Assembly (NCBI GenBank): GCA_016718845.1
Contig: JADKCK010000067.1
Location: forward strand, 1-12,091
DNA length: 12,091 nucleotides
Source of the DNA: Sphingobacteriales bacterium
Lineage (GTDB): Bacteria > Bacteroidota > Bacteroidia > Chitinophagales > UBA2359
Reading direction: 5' to 3'
Shown piece after piece: positions 1 through 7,354 of this stretch (the stretch's first letter is position 1; every line of letters begins with the position of its first letter). Under the pieces are notes generated by a model. The model was given only the letters and a program-made list of their open reading frames with translations. It did no database searches and had not been told where the DNA came from. The translations under genes and the position numbers were made by a program.

Positions 1-777
1 AAATGGGGTCAATAACCAAAGCGTATTGGTGCGGATGACCGTCAGGAAACCAAAAGAAACCGTGTTGTTGTTTGCCAAGCACAAATTACGAAGGCTACAG
101 GTTACTTTTGCCATCAATAAGCTGATAGGCATAAGGTTGCTTTTCGACAAGATTGCCTACCGATGTTTTGATAAAGTAAATTACCCTCGTAGAACTCGAT
201 AACCCATTAACACCTTCGTATTGCATAGCTATAGCAGAGGGGTCGGTATTGGGCGATACCGTAAAATCGTACTTAAACATCAAATCGCTTCTTTATAGGC
301 ACTTAAATTAATGCCATTGTATAGGTTTTGATGGTTTATGCCATCATAATAGACTGCTTGACTTCGCCATTTTGCAGGGTTGTTGTAATAAAATAGTTGT
401 TGTAGTCGGTGTGTTTGCCTTAAGTGCTGACCACCGCATTGGAACTGCATTTAAAGTGCATTTTATAGGCATGTCCCCGAAAACCGAAATGCTCTTTTTC
501 GGCTAACGATTGTTGCGAAACTTCGTGTAACTGAGCTACATCGCTGGGGTCGTATCTACAAACGTAATGGTTTGCTGCTCTAAAAAGCGGCATTTTAAAC
601 CACCCAAATCGGTGCGATACAATACATTGGGGTGCCATTGCCACTTCCTTGTTTTGCACAAACGAAAGATTAGTTTGATGATCATGCACGGCTTGCAAAC
701 CGCCCGAAGCAAAGACAAAACCCCAAGTTTGAAAAAACTAACCAGAGTGATAAAACCAATAGTAACTGATTTTTCAT
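1..777 (-). pseudogene. DUF7948/SBBP-type secreted protein, N-terminal part, multiply frameshifted, open at left edge
   Basis: The start is ATG at 775-777. It opens a signal peptide (MKNQLLLVLSLWLVFSNLGF) with no close competitor start. Stitching the frames gives the DUF7948 pattern that begins many large Bacteroidota exported proteins with SBBP/beta-propeller repeats: SFVQNK..QWHPNVLYRTDLGG, then DPSDVAQLHEV, GHAYKMHF, YYDGINHQNLYNGI, FKYDFTVSPNTDPS, IKTSVGNLVEKQPYAYQLI and, at the edge, NNNTVSFGF and PDGHPHQYALVIDP. The match is from memory of the family. Frame changes are needed near 717, 645, 561, 357, 286, 107 and 40, and a TAA lies in frame at 420-422. That is about 1% indels, far above the intact neighbour at 1219-2703. 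The rest of the protein would lie beyond the left edge. It is either a decayed gene or poorly corrected sequence. Its role is unknown; by family it is exported to the cell surface or medium. Confidence 0.72.
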
Positions 778-1010
778 AAAAACGGTATTTTAGGTTGAGT
801 GAAAAAGAAGAAACGCAAATGCTTTAGGGTTAAATAAAACACTATACTTACCAAGACGTAAATGTACGCAAAATGGTTGCTTGTTGTATCGATGAAAGAG
901 ATTTTTATTTTCTTACCGTAAACGATGCAAGTTGGGCAGAACATTTTAATAGTTGGGCGTTTTGTAGTTGGTGTTCTGAAACCCGATTGATGTGTTCTGA
1001 TCACGCAATG

Positions 1011-1087
1011 TGTTTGCCAAATACAGTTGTTTGTTTGCCAAATACAGTTGTTTGTTTGTCAAATACAGTTGTTTGTTTGCCAAATAC
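1011..1087. repeat. 21-bp tandem repeat, about 3.7 copies
   Basis: The unit TGTTTGCCAAATACAGTTGTT starts at 1011, 1032, 1053 and 1074. The third copy has one C-to-T change and the fourth stops after 14 bases at CAAATAC. The copies abut with no spacer. Because 21 is a multiple of three, the repeat stays open in several frames and creates spurious ORFs on both strands. Confidence 0.9.
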
Positions 1088-1142
1088 GCGATTGTGGAGT
1101 TCAGAACTGCGATTTTGGGGTGCATCACATTCCAGAATCAAT

Positions 1143-1193
1143 AACCGCATAAAACATTACTGACCTTTAGTAACAGTAAAATTTTATGCGGTT
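1143..1193. terminator. Long two-part hairpin downstream of the 1219-2703 gene
   Basis: The arms AACCGCATAAAA (1143-1154) and TTTTATGCGGTT (1182-1193) are perfect 12-base reverse complements. After a 2-base mismatch the stem continues as TTACTG (1157-1162) against CAGTAA (1174-1179), leaving an 11-base loop. The hairpin starts about 25 bases past the stop of the minus-strand gene at 1219, so transcription termination or mRNA 3'-end stabilisation is likely. No clean T-run follows on the minus strand, so a textbook intrinsic terminator is not proved. Confidence 0.6.
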
Positions 1194-1218
1194 GTATAAA
1201 CAATCTACACTACAAATC

Positions 1219-2703
1219 TCAATATTTTACTACAGGATAAACTAATGGGGGAGTATTACAGGCTTTGACATGCAAATAATATAACCCGTTGGCTAAATTA
1301 ACACCATTAAAATTAAGGGTATGTGTTGGTCCTATGACCAATTTGTCAGTAAAGAAGGTAGCTACTTTAACATCTAATGTATTCCATAAATCAATAGTAA
1401 CAAATTCTTGTGTATTAACCCCACAATTACCTGTATTGTCCAAACGAAGGGTGACGGCTACCGCACCCGTAAATGGGTTGGGCGATATGCCAATTACATT
1501 TGTACCACAGGTACAAACAGCTGGTGTAGCGTTAGCCACAGTAGCCGACTGGGTAGCCGAACAGCCCATGCCATCTGTTACTGTTACGGTGTAGGTGCCT
1601 GCACATAAATGGTCAATACTTTGGTAATTGCCACCTGCCGTACCATTGCTCCATTGAAAAGAATTGTATAGTGTGCTGCCAATAAATTGCACACTAACAA
1701 CACCATTGCAATAAGGAGCGTTAACGGCAGTAGTATTGGTAACTAATGTTTGAAAATTAACCGCATTGTGGTTATAAATAGGAACAGTAATAGGGTAATT
1801 TGGCACAAATAATGCTCCATTTGCATAAATATCTACATGGTGGTTGCCTCCTGCTAACCACAAAACTTCTTGTGGTTTTTCAAACAAATTGTAATCTGGA
1901 TTACTAGATGATGATAACTTTGCTGTCAATTGTACCAAATCGGGGCAAGAAGTGGCACGAAACTCTACCATTCCTAGTGTTGTTGAACCATTACAACCTA
2001 CAACAGCCATGCTAATAATAGGGTCGAAACCCACCACAGGGCAACCAGTCCAAATAGGGCAACTTCCGCCGCAGGTATAGCCATATTCGTTACCCTCGCA
2101 CAATATAACAACCGTATACTCTTTTTCGCTGATGGTAGCCCCTAAAAAATCGTAAGCCCTAACAGTAATATGATGAACCCCTACATAGTCGTAAATGTTA
2201 CAATTAGTGCAGGTTGGACTAAGTGTTAAATCTATCGAAACCGTAGTAGGCGTGCCGTTAAGTATGTAAGATATGCCATTATTATACACTCCGGGAAAAT
2301 CGTCTTGCGAGCCAACCGAAATAAAAATATTGTCTCCATCAACATCGCTAAATGTTACATTGTCCAAATGAAACGTACCTGAATTGTTGAACGTAGTGGC
2401 TATATCGTTGGCACATACAAAAATAGGATTAAGATTAGTATTACTTGGTGTAATTTGAGGAAGGCTGCCAGCAATACAATCACCCGTATAACCGTTATCA
2501 ACATCTTGTTGTGTTAATAAATTCGATTGCCACACACCACGACCATAGGTACTTGCAACTAATTTTAGCGGCGTACCATCGGTGTTTTTAAGAACAGTAA
2601 GGTCTGCAACAACTACAGGACTATTAACAAAGCAAAGAAATAACAAAACAACCCAAAGCTGAAAAAATACAGTAGCAAACAAATGATTTTTTACTCTTCT
2701 CAT
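1219..2703 (-). CDS. T9SS-exported protein: sortilin/BNR propeller remnant, SprB-like repeat, type A sorting domain
   Basis: I place the start at the ATG at 2701-2703, giving 494 residues. It begins a signal peptide (hydrophobic residues about 8-28), and a -7 box lies about 43 bases upstream. A longer frame from 2796 adds 31 unlike residues and overlaps that box. Residues 33-60 (ADLTVLKNTDGTPLKLVAST, then YGRGVW) look like the last blade of a sortilin/BNR beta-propeller, but no other blades are present. A Cys-rich middle of unrecognised fold follows. Residues about 332-392 resemble a SprB repeat (FQWSNGT, TYTVTVTDGMGC). The last 90 residues are a T9SS type A sorting domain (GISPNPFTGAVAVTLRL, GLYYLHV, PVVKY). 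I infer export through the outer membrane by T9SS. Unlike its neighbours, the frame is unbroken over its whole length. Confidence 0.82.
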   Translation of the reverse strand: MRRVKNHLFATVFFQLWVVLLFLCFVNSPVVVADLTVLKNTDGTPLKLVASTYGRGVWQSNLLTQQDVDNGYTGDCIAGSLPQITPSNTNLNPIFVCANDIATTFNNSGTFHLDNVTFSDVDGDNIFISVGSQDDFPGVYNNGISYILNGTPTTVSIDLTLSPTCTNCNIYDYVGVHHITVRAYDFLGATISEKEYTVVILCEGNEYGYTCGGSCPIWTGCPVVGFDPIISMAVVGCNGSTTLGMVEFRATSCPDLVQLTAKLSSSSNPDYNLFEKPQEVLWLAGGNHHVDIYANGALFVPNYPITVPIYNHNAVNFQTLVTNTTAVNAPYCNGVVSVQFIGSTLYNSFQWSNGTAGGNYQSIDHLCAGTYTVTVTDGMGCSATQSATVANATPAVCTCGTNVIGISPNPFTGAVAVTLRLDNTGNCGVNTQEFVTIDLWNTLDVKVATFFTDKLVIGPTHTLNFNGVNLANGLYYLHVKACNTPPLVYPVVKY

Positions 2704-2745
2704 AGTGCAACGATATTTTTTTGAATGATGATTTACGGTGAAGTG

Positions 2746-2753
2746 CAAAGTTA
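2746..2753 (-). promoter_or_regulatory. Candidate Bacteroidota -7 box for the 1219-2703 gene
   Basis: On the minus strand this reads TAACTTTG, matching the Bacteroidota housekeeping -7 consensus TAnnTTTG. It lies about 43 bases before the chosen ATG, a normal leader length. A TTTG about 23 bases further upstream could be the -33 element, slightly wider than the usual 19-21. It supports the start at 2703 over the longer frame. Confidence 0.55.
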
Positions 2754-2825
2754 GTATATTTTGAGCAGATTTATTGCAAAATATTGTTTTTTGCAAAAAA
2801 AAACATGGAATGCAACCTTTTTGCT

Positions 2826-2833
2826 TAACTTTG
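2826..2833 (+). promoter_or_regulatory. Candidate Bacteroidota -7 box for the giant adhesin gene
   Basis: TAACTTTG again matches TAnnTTTG, now on the plus strand and about 57 bases before the ATG at 2891. With its flanking CA it is the exact reverse complement of the box at 2744-2753, so the intergenic region carries divergent promoters. I found no well-spaced TTTG -33 element. No Shine-Dalgarno precedes the ATG, as is usual in this phylum. Confidence 0.5.
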
Positions 2834-2890
2834 CATCTCTATAACAGATACTATCTACCATACTTAACCTAAAAATAGCTAATATTTAAC

Positions 2891-3244
2891 ATGAACAAAC
2901 ATCTACTTACCTTTTTCCTTTGTTTCCTCACCACCTTAACAGTCTTTGCCCTACCCGACACCGACATGTTAGGCACCTGGGACGCTTTCCCAAACTTTAG
3001 TTCCACGGCTAACAATACCGAAACTTGCCTGCCCCAACCACCAATGCCACCAGGACCAGGTCCCGAAGACCTATGCCCTTTTGTTAACGCAGGACCCGAC
3101 CAAACAATATGTAGCGGTAACTGTGTAACACTTACCGCCGATTATGCCGAAATCTACTCGCCAAGCAACTACAATATCCAAAATGTACCTTACGCACCCG
3201 CTAATTACAACGACCCCGGTGCCGTTAACGTAATTGTAGATTAA
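2891..3244 (+). CDS. Adhesin segment 1: signal peptide and N-terminal domain
   Basis: This is the true 5' end of the giant gene, 117 residues. MNKHLLTFFLCFLTTLTVFA is a signal peptide, followed by a Pro-rich linker (PQPPMPPGPGPEDLC) and a stretch headed by NAGPDQTICSGNC, a pattern that commonly opens T9SS-exported gliding-associated proteins. The frame ends at TAA (3242-3244). The next codons continue in the same frame with DDIWSGVVNMPFGFCF, which in this family follows directly, so the stop looks like a point change or a base-calling error rather than a natural end. If the stop is real, only a short secreted peptide would be made. Confidence 0.75.
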   Translation: MNKHLLTFFLCFLTTLTVFALPDTDMLGTWDAFPNFSSTANNTETCLPQPPMPPGPGPEDLCPFVNAGPDQTICSGNCVTLTADYAEIYSPSNYNIQNVPYAPANYNDPGAVNVIVD

Positions 3245-4792
3245 GATGATATTTGGTCGGGGGTAGTTAATATGCCCTTTGGTTTTTGCTTTATGGCAAC
3301 ACCTACAACCAAATGGTTATTGGGGCTAATGGCGTTATTAACGTTTAATACTGGCTATGCCAACACTTATTGTGTTTGGCCCATTAACAATGGCTTGCCC
3401 TCGGCTACTATGAGTGGCTTCCCCTTTACCAATGTTATTTGCTCCCCTTTTCATGATATTGACCCTGAAGTAGGCTTTAATGCCAACCGCATACGCTACC
3501 ACGTAGAAGGAACCGCCCCCTGCCGACGTATGGTTATTACTTGGAAAGATGTACCCATGTTTTCGGGGGCTTGTAATAGCCAATTGGCTACCCAACAAAT
3601 TATCCTTAACGAGGCAAGTAATATCATCGAAACGCACATCCAAAACAAACCGCTTTGCGCCTCTTGGAACGGCGGTAAAGCCATTCATGGTATTCAAAAC
3701 TCAACGGGTACCTCGGCGGCTATAGTGCCAGGGCGTAACAACCCCACCCAATGGGTAACCAGCAACGAAGGCAAACGTTTTGCCCCAAATGGCTCGCCTT
3801 TGTTTGCCATCACGTGGCTACAAAACGGTAATGTTGTGGGCAACGGAGCATCTATCAATGTATGCCCAACCGCTACTACCACCTACACCTGCCAAGTAGT
3901 GTACACTCGCTGTAATGGTGCAACAGCCACCTACACCGACCAAGTAACCGTTAATGTTAATAATAACGCAACCGTAGCTATAACAGGCGGCGGCGCAATA
4001 TGTGGCGGCGCATCAACAACATTAAACGCACCTGCGGGTTTGGCTCCCTATACATGGTCGAATGGTGGCACAGGAGCCTCGATAAATGTAACCACCGCCG
4101 GAACATATACCGTTACCGTTACGGCAGGACCCGGTTGTACTGCAACAGCATCTACTACCGTTGCGTTAAGTCCTAACCCTACTCCGTCTATTAGTGGCTC
4201 GCTTTCGTTTTGTCCAGGTGGTAATACAACACTTACTGCCACTGGCGGCGGAACTTACCAATGGAATACGGGAGGCACAGGCGCTGCCATAAATGTTACT
4301 AACGCTGGTACGTATACCGTAACGGTAACAAATGCACAAGGTTGCACCGCTACGGCACAAGCCACCGTTACCATACAAAACAACCTTACTCCCTCGATAA
4401 CAGGCACCCCCAGCTTTTGCCAAGGCAGTAACAGCGTATTAAATGCTGGTGCTGGCTTTGCTAGTTATTTGTGGAGCACAACAGCTACCTCGCAAACCAT
4501 AACGGTTAACAGCCCAGGTACTTATACCGTTACCGTTAGCAGTGCAAGCGGCTGCACGGGTACGGCAAGTATCAACATTACGGTATCGCCATTGCCTACC
4601 GCCTCGATAAGTGGTAACAACGCCTTATGTGCTGGCGATGCCACCACTTTAACCGCAACAGGTGGCGGTACTTATTTGTGGAACGACGGTTCTACATCAC
4701 CAAGTATAAACGTTGCCCCGACAGGTAGTAGTGTTTATGCCGTAACGGTAACAAATGCACAAGGTTGTACTGCTACGCCTCCCGAACGGTAA
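3245..4792 (+). CDS. Adhesin segment 2: nidogen-like domain and first Ig-like modules
   Basis: This segment is in the same frame as segment 1; the first ATG available to a gene caller is at 3272. DDIWSGVVNMPFGFCF begins a nidogen/lectin-like domain. Between about 3292 and 3343 the expected text (CFYGNTYNQMVIGANGVI, then NFNTGYANTYC) is in another frame, restored by a second, opposite indel, so the in-frame MATPTTKWLLG stretch is an artefact. The domain continues with CRRMVITWKDVPMF, QIILNEASNIIETHIQNKP and WNGGKAIHGIQNSTG. A linker domain (ITWLQNGNVVGNG, CPTATTTYTCQVVY) follows, then four Ig-like modules from about 3967, each with TYTVTVT or an equivalent and paired Cys. It ends in a frameshift near 4779, with one base missing after GCTAT. 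Confidence 0.78.
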   Translation, partial: DDIWSGVVNMPFGFCFMATPTTKWLLGLMALLTFNTGYANTYCVWPINNGLPSATMSGFPFTNVICSPFHDIDPEVGFNANRIRYHVEGTAPCRRMVITWKDVPMFSGACNSQLATQQIILNEASNIIETHIQNKPLCASWNGGKAIHGIQNSTGTSAAIVPGRNNPTQWVTSNEGKRFAPNGSPLFAITWLQNGNVVGNGASINVCPTATTTYTCQVVYTRCNGATATYTDQVTVNVNNNATVAITGGGAICGGASTTLNAPAGLAPYTWSNGGTGASINVTTAGTYTVTVTAGPGCTATASTTVALSPNPTPSISGSLSFCPGGNTTLTATGGGTYQWNTGGTGAAINVTNAGTYTVTVTNAQGCTATAQATVTIQNNLTPSITGTPSFCQGSNSVLNAGAGFASYLWSTTATSQTITVNSPGTYTVTVSSASGCTGTASINITVSPLPTASISGNNALCAGDATTLTATGGGTYLWNDGSTSPSINVAPTGSSVYAVTVTNAQGCTATPPER

Positions 4793-6924
4793 CTGTTAAT
4801 CCTACACCGCCAGTAAATGCAAACGGCGGCGGAAACGTTTGCGAAGGTAATACCTTATCTTTGTCGGCATCGGGTGGAGGTACTTATCAATGGTCGGGTC
4901 CTGCGGGTACATCTACCTTAGCTAATCCAACATTCCCAAATGCCGATGCCTCTATGAGCGGTACTTATTTCGTCACCGTCACATCGGCGGCAGGTTGCAC
5001 GGCTACCGCACAAGTATCTGCCAATATTATCCCTTGTATCTGCCCAAACCCGCCTACAGTGTTGGTAAATGGCAATGGCGCGATTTGTGCCGATGGGGTG
5101 TTTAACTTATCGGCTACCATTGGCGGCGGTGCTACGTCTATCACCTGGACAAGTAACGGAAGTGGCTCGTTTGATAATAACACCGCATTGTCTGTTGTCT
5201 ATACTCCCTCGGCAGCCGATATTGCCAACGGAAATATGACCTTTACCGCTACCACTAACGACCCCGACGGAGCAAATCCTGTGTGCCAAGCTGCCTTAGC
5301 TACTATATCGCTACCCATCAACCCTTTACCTACGCCAACAGCTACTAGCAATGGACCTTTATGTAATGGCGAAACAGTGGTATTAAATGCCACCGGCGGA
5401 ACGGCTTATCTTTGGAGCGGATTTGGTATCGATGCATCTAACCAAAATCTCCAAAACCCCTCTATTCCTAATCTTACCAGCACCAGTACTTATTTTGTAA
5501 CTGTAACCGATAATGGTTGTACCTCAACCACTAGTGTTACGGTGCAGGTAGCTGCACCCGTAAGCACCAGTATTACCGGCGACACCCAAATATGCCAAGG
5601 CGATGCCACCACTTTAACCGCCACAGGGGCTTTTGTTGGATACAGTTGGTCGACGGGCGATGCTACTGCCAGCATAGTTACTTCGGCATCGGGCAACTAT
5701 GCTGTTACTGTTACCGACGCTAATGGCTGCACCGCCACCGCCCAAACAACACTCAATACCACGCCTTTACCCACGCCAAGTATCACGGCTCCGTCGCAAA
5801 TTTGTGCAGGAGCAACCGCCACCTTAGCCGCCAACAGCGGATACGCTAATTATACATGGAACACAGGTGCTACCGCGCCAAGCATAGACGTTACCACCGC
5901 CGGAACCTATACCGTTACTGTTACCGACGCTAATGGTTGCACTGGCTCTGCCGAAACAACTTTGCAGGTAGCTCCATTGCCAACGCCACAAATCACAGGT
6001 ATCACCCCAATATGTAATGGCGAAACCAGTATCTTAGATGCTGGCTTCTACGATACTTATGTGTGGTCGGTAGCAGGCGAAACAGGACAGACCTTAGCCG
6101 CTACCACATCGGGTACTTATACGGTTACTGTTACCGACGTTAATGGTTGCACGGCATCAAATAGCTTTGTACTAACCGTTAACCCGCTGCCCACCCCAAG
6201 TATTACCGGCGACACCAACTTATGTGCCGGCGAAAGCACCGTTTTAACCGTTGCAGGGGGCAGTTTTGCAGCTTATCAGTGGTCGAATGGCGAAAATAGC
6301 GGCAGTATTACCACCGACATTGCAGGTCCTTATTTTGTAACCGTAACCAATGCCGAAGGTTGTACAGCTACTACCTCAACAACCGTAGTAGTTAATCAAC
6401 TGCCCATACCTACTAGTTATGGTCCGGTAACTTTTTGTACCAACACCGAAATTATCCTTAGTACCGACCAAACTTTTGCATCTTATATCTGGTCAAACAA
6501 CTCGCCTTTCTTTGCTATTAGTGTTACTACCCAAGGCGATTATGCCGTAACGGTAACAAACGCCGAGGGTTGCTCGGGTGTTGCTCAAGTGTCGGTATCC
6601 GAAACAGTGGTAACGCCACAAATTACTGGCGACTTTGAGTTCTGTAATGGCGATAACAGCTTTATTACCGCCGCACCGGGCTACAGTAACTATACATGGA
6701 GCACCGGAGCTACCATAGACAGCATTAACGTTGACGACTTAGGCACTTATACCGTTACTGTTACCAACGCCGAAGGTTGCACCGGAACCAATAGCGTAGA
6801 TATTAACCTTTTACCGCTGCCAACGCCCAGTATTATTGGCGATTTGCAGTTATGTAGCAACGAACAAACCATTTTAAGCGTAGATACCAGCGCCGTTGCT
6901 AATTTTGCATGGTCGACGGGGTAA
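4765..6924 (+). CDS. Adhesin segment 3: ten diverged Ig-like modules
   Basis: The genuine protein starts near 4783 (RTVTVNPTPP); upstream residues are out of frame, so the apparent ATG at 4765 is not a start. About ten Ig-like modules follow, more diverged than those in segment 4. The second module (about 5044-5325) is a different type: a GSGSFDNNTALSVVYTPSAA pattern with TTNDPDGANPVC, known from other Bacteroidota multidomain proteins. The others carry PTPxITG, a W-S-x-G core and YTVTVTDxNGC. The real part of the segment contains no Lys and only the junction Arg. It ends at TAA 6922-6924 inside a module, where one G is probably missing from GGGG; the next frame continues NDTLASITLSN. Confidence 0.78.
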   Translation: MYCYASRTVTVNPTPPVNANGGGNVCEGNTLSLSASGGGTYQWSGPAGTSTLANPTFPNADASMSGTYFVTVTSAAGCTATAQVSANIIPCICPNPPTVLVNGNGAICADGVFNLSATIGGGATSITWTSNGSGSFDNNTALSVVYTPSAADIANGNMTFTATTNDPDGANPVCQAALATISLPINPLPTPTATSNGPLCNGETVVLNATGGTAYLWSGFGIDASNQNLQNPSIPNLTSTSTYFVTVTDNGCTSTTSVTVQVAAPVSTSITGDTQICQGDATTLTATGAFVGYSWSTGDATASIVTSASGNYAVTVTDANGCTATAQTTLNTTPLPTPSITAPSQICAGATATLAANSGYANYTWNTGATAPSIDVTTAGTYTVTVTDANGCTGSAETTLQVAPLPTPQITGITPICNGETSILDAGFYDTYVWSVAGETGQTLAATTSGTYTVTVTDVNGCTASNSFVLTVNPLPTPSITGDTNLCAGESTVLTVAGGSFAAYQWSNGENSGSITTDIAGPYFVTVTNAEGCTATTSTTVVVNQLPIPTSYGPVTFCTNTEIILSTDQTFASYIWSNNSPFFAISVTTQGDYAVTVTNAEGCSGVAQVSVSETVVTPQITGDFEFCNGDNSFITAAPGYSNYTWSTGATIDSINVDDLGTYTVTVTNAEGCTGTNSVDINLLPLPTPSIIGDLQLCSNEQTILSVDTSAVANFAWSTG

Positions 6925-7354
6925 ATGATACCTTAGCTAGTATTACACTTAGCAATCTTGCCGCAGGCAACAACAACTATACCGTTATTGTTACCGATAC
7001 CAGGTGGCTGTTGGTAGGCAGTGCTACGGCTATCGTTGTCCAAAACCAAACCAACGCCCAATATTACAGGCGATGATAGCATCTGCCAAACGAAACCAGC
7101 TTATTAGATGCAGGTGCAGGCTTTGCTGCTTATGCTTGGAACACTAGCGATGTTACCCAAACCGTATCTGCCACAACAACAGGCATTTATACCGTTACCG
7201 TAACCACCGCAGCAGGCTGTACGGCATCTGATAGTTTTATACTAACCGTTAACCCTTTACCAACGCCCAATATTACGGGCGATAATAGCATTTGCCAAGG
7301 CGAAACCAGCTTATTAGATGCAGGCGCAGGCTTTGCTACTTATGCTTGGAACAC
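6924..7354 (+). pseudogene. Adhesin frame-switching stretch between segments 3 and 4
   Basis: About two modules are readable only by changing frame. From 6924: NDTLASITLSNLAAG, NNNYTVIVTDT, then a disturbed patch near 7000 where the usual Gly-Cys text is scrambled, then GSATAIVVQ. From 7051: PTPNITGDDSICQ. From 7092: GETSLLDAGAGFAAYAWNTS through TVTVTTAAGCTA to a second GETSLLDAGAGFATYAWN. The implied changes are +1 near 7048, -1 near 7090 and -1 at 7354/7355 (AACACGGT against AACACAGGT in sister copies). No frame is open across it, so translation would not connect segments 3 and 4 as the sequence stands. Confidence 0.7.

Larger units (their letters stand above)
778..1218. other. Intergenic region without a convincing gene
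   Basis: These 440 bases lie between the start of the DUF7948-type gene and the stop of the 1219-2703 gene. They hold a 21-bp tandem repeat (1011-1087) and a long hairpin (1143-1193). Open frames on both strands here consist largely of the tandem repeat or of low-complexity sequence and match no family I know. A weak -7-like box, TACATTTA on the minus strand at 859-866, could serve the gene starting at 777. It departs from TAnnTTTG at the last base, and I see no good -33 partner. Confidence 0.6.

Noticed and set aside
567..779. 70-residue plus-strand frame opposite the DUF7948-type gene
   Set aside because: It overlaps the signal peptide and conserved motifs of the minus-strand gene, so it is a shadow frame.
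1011..1087. CRISPR-like array
   Set aside because: The copies abut without spacers and the unit is only 21 bp. No cas genes are nearby.
873..1163. Open frame on the plus strand (and one on the minus strand, 946-1128) with a repeated CLPNTVV or YLANKQL motif
   Set aside because: The protein repeat is only the 21-bp tandem repeat staying in frame. There is no domain, no start signal and no conservation clue.
2704..2796. 31-residue upstream extension of the T9SS cargo gene
   Set aside because: It would cover the -7 box, is Lys/His-rich without signal-peptide character, and puts the real signal peptide inside the protein.
3338..3697. Antisense open frames within the adhesin (here and near 4048, 5199, 8026, 8423, 9496)
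   Set aside because: They mirror the periodic codon pattern of the repeat modules (for example VSVTVT-type antisense of TVTVTD). None resembles a known protein.
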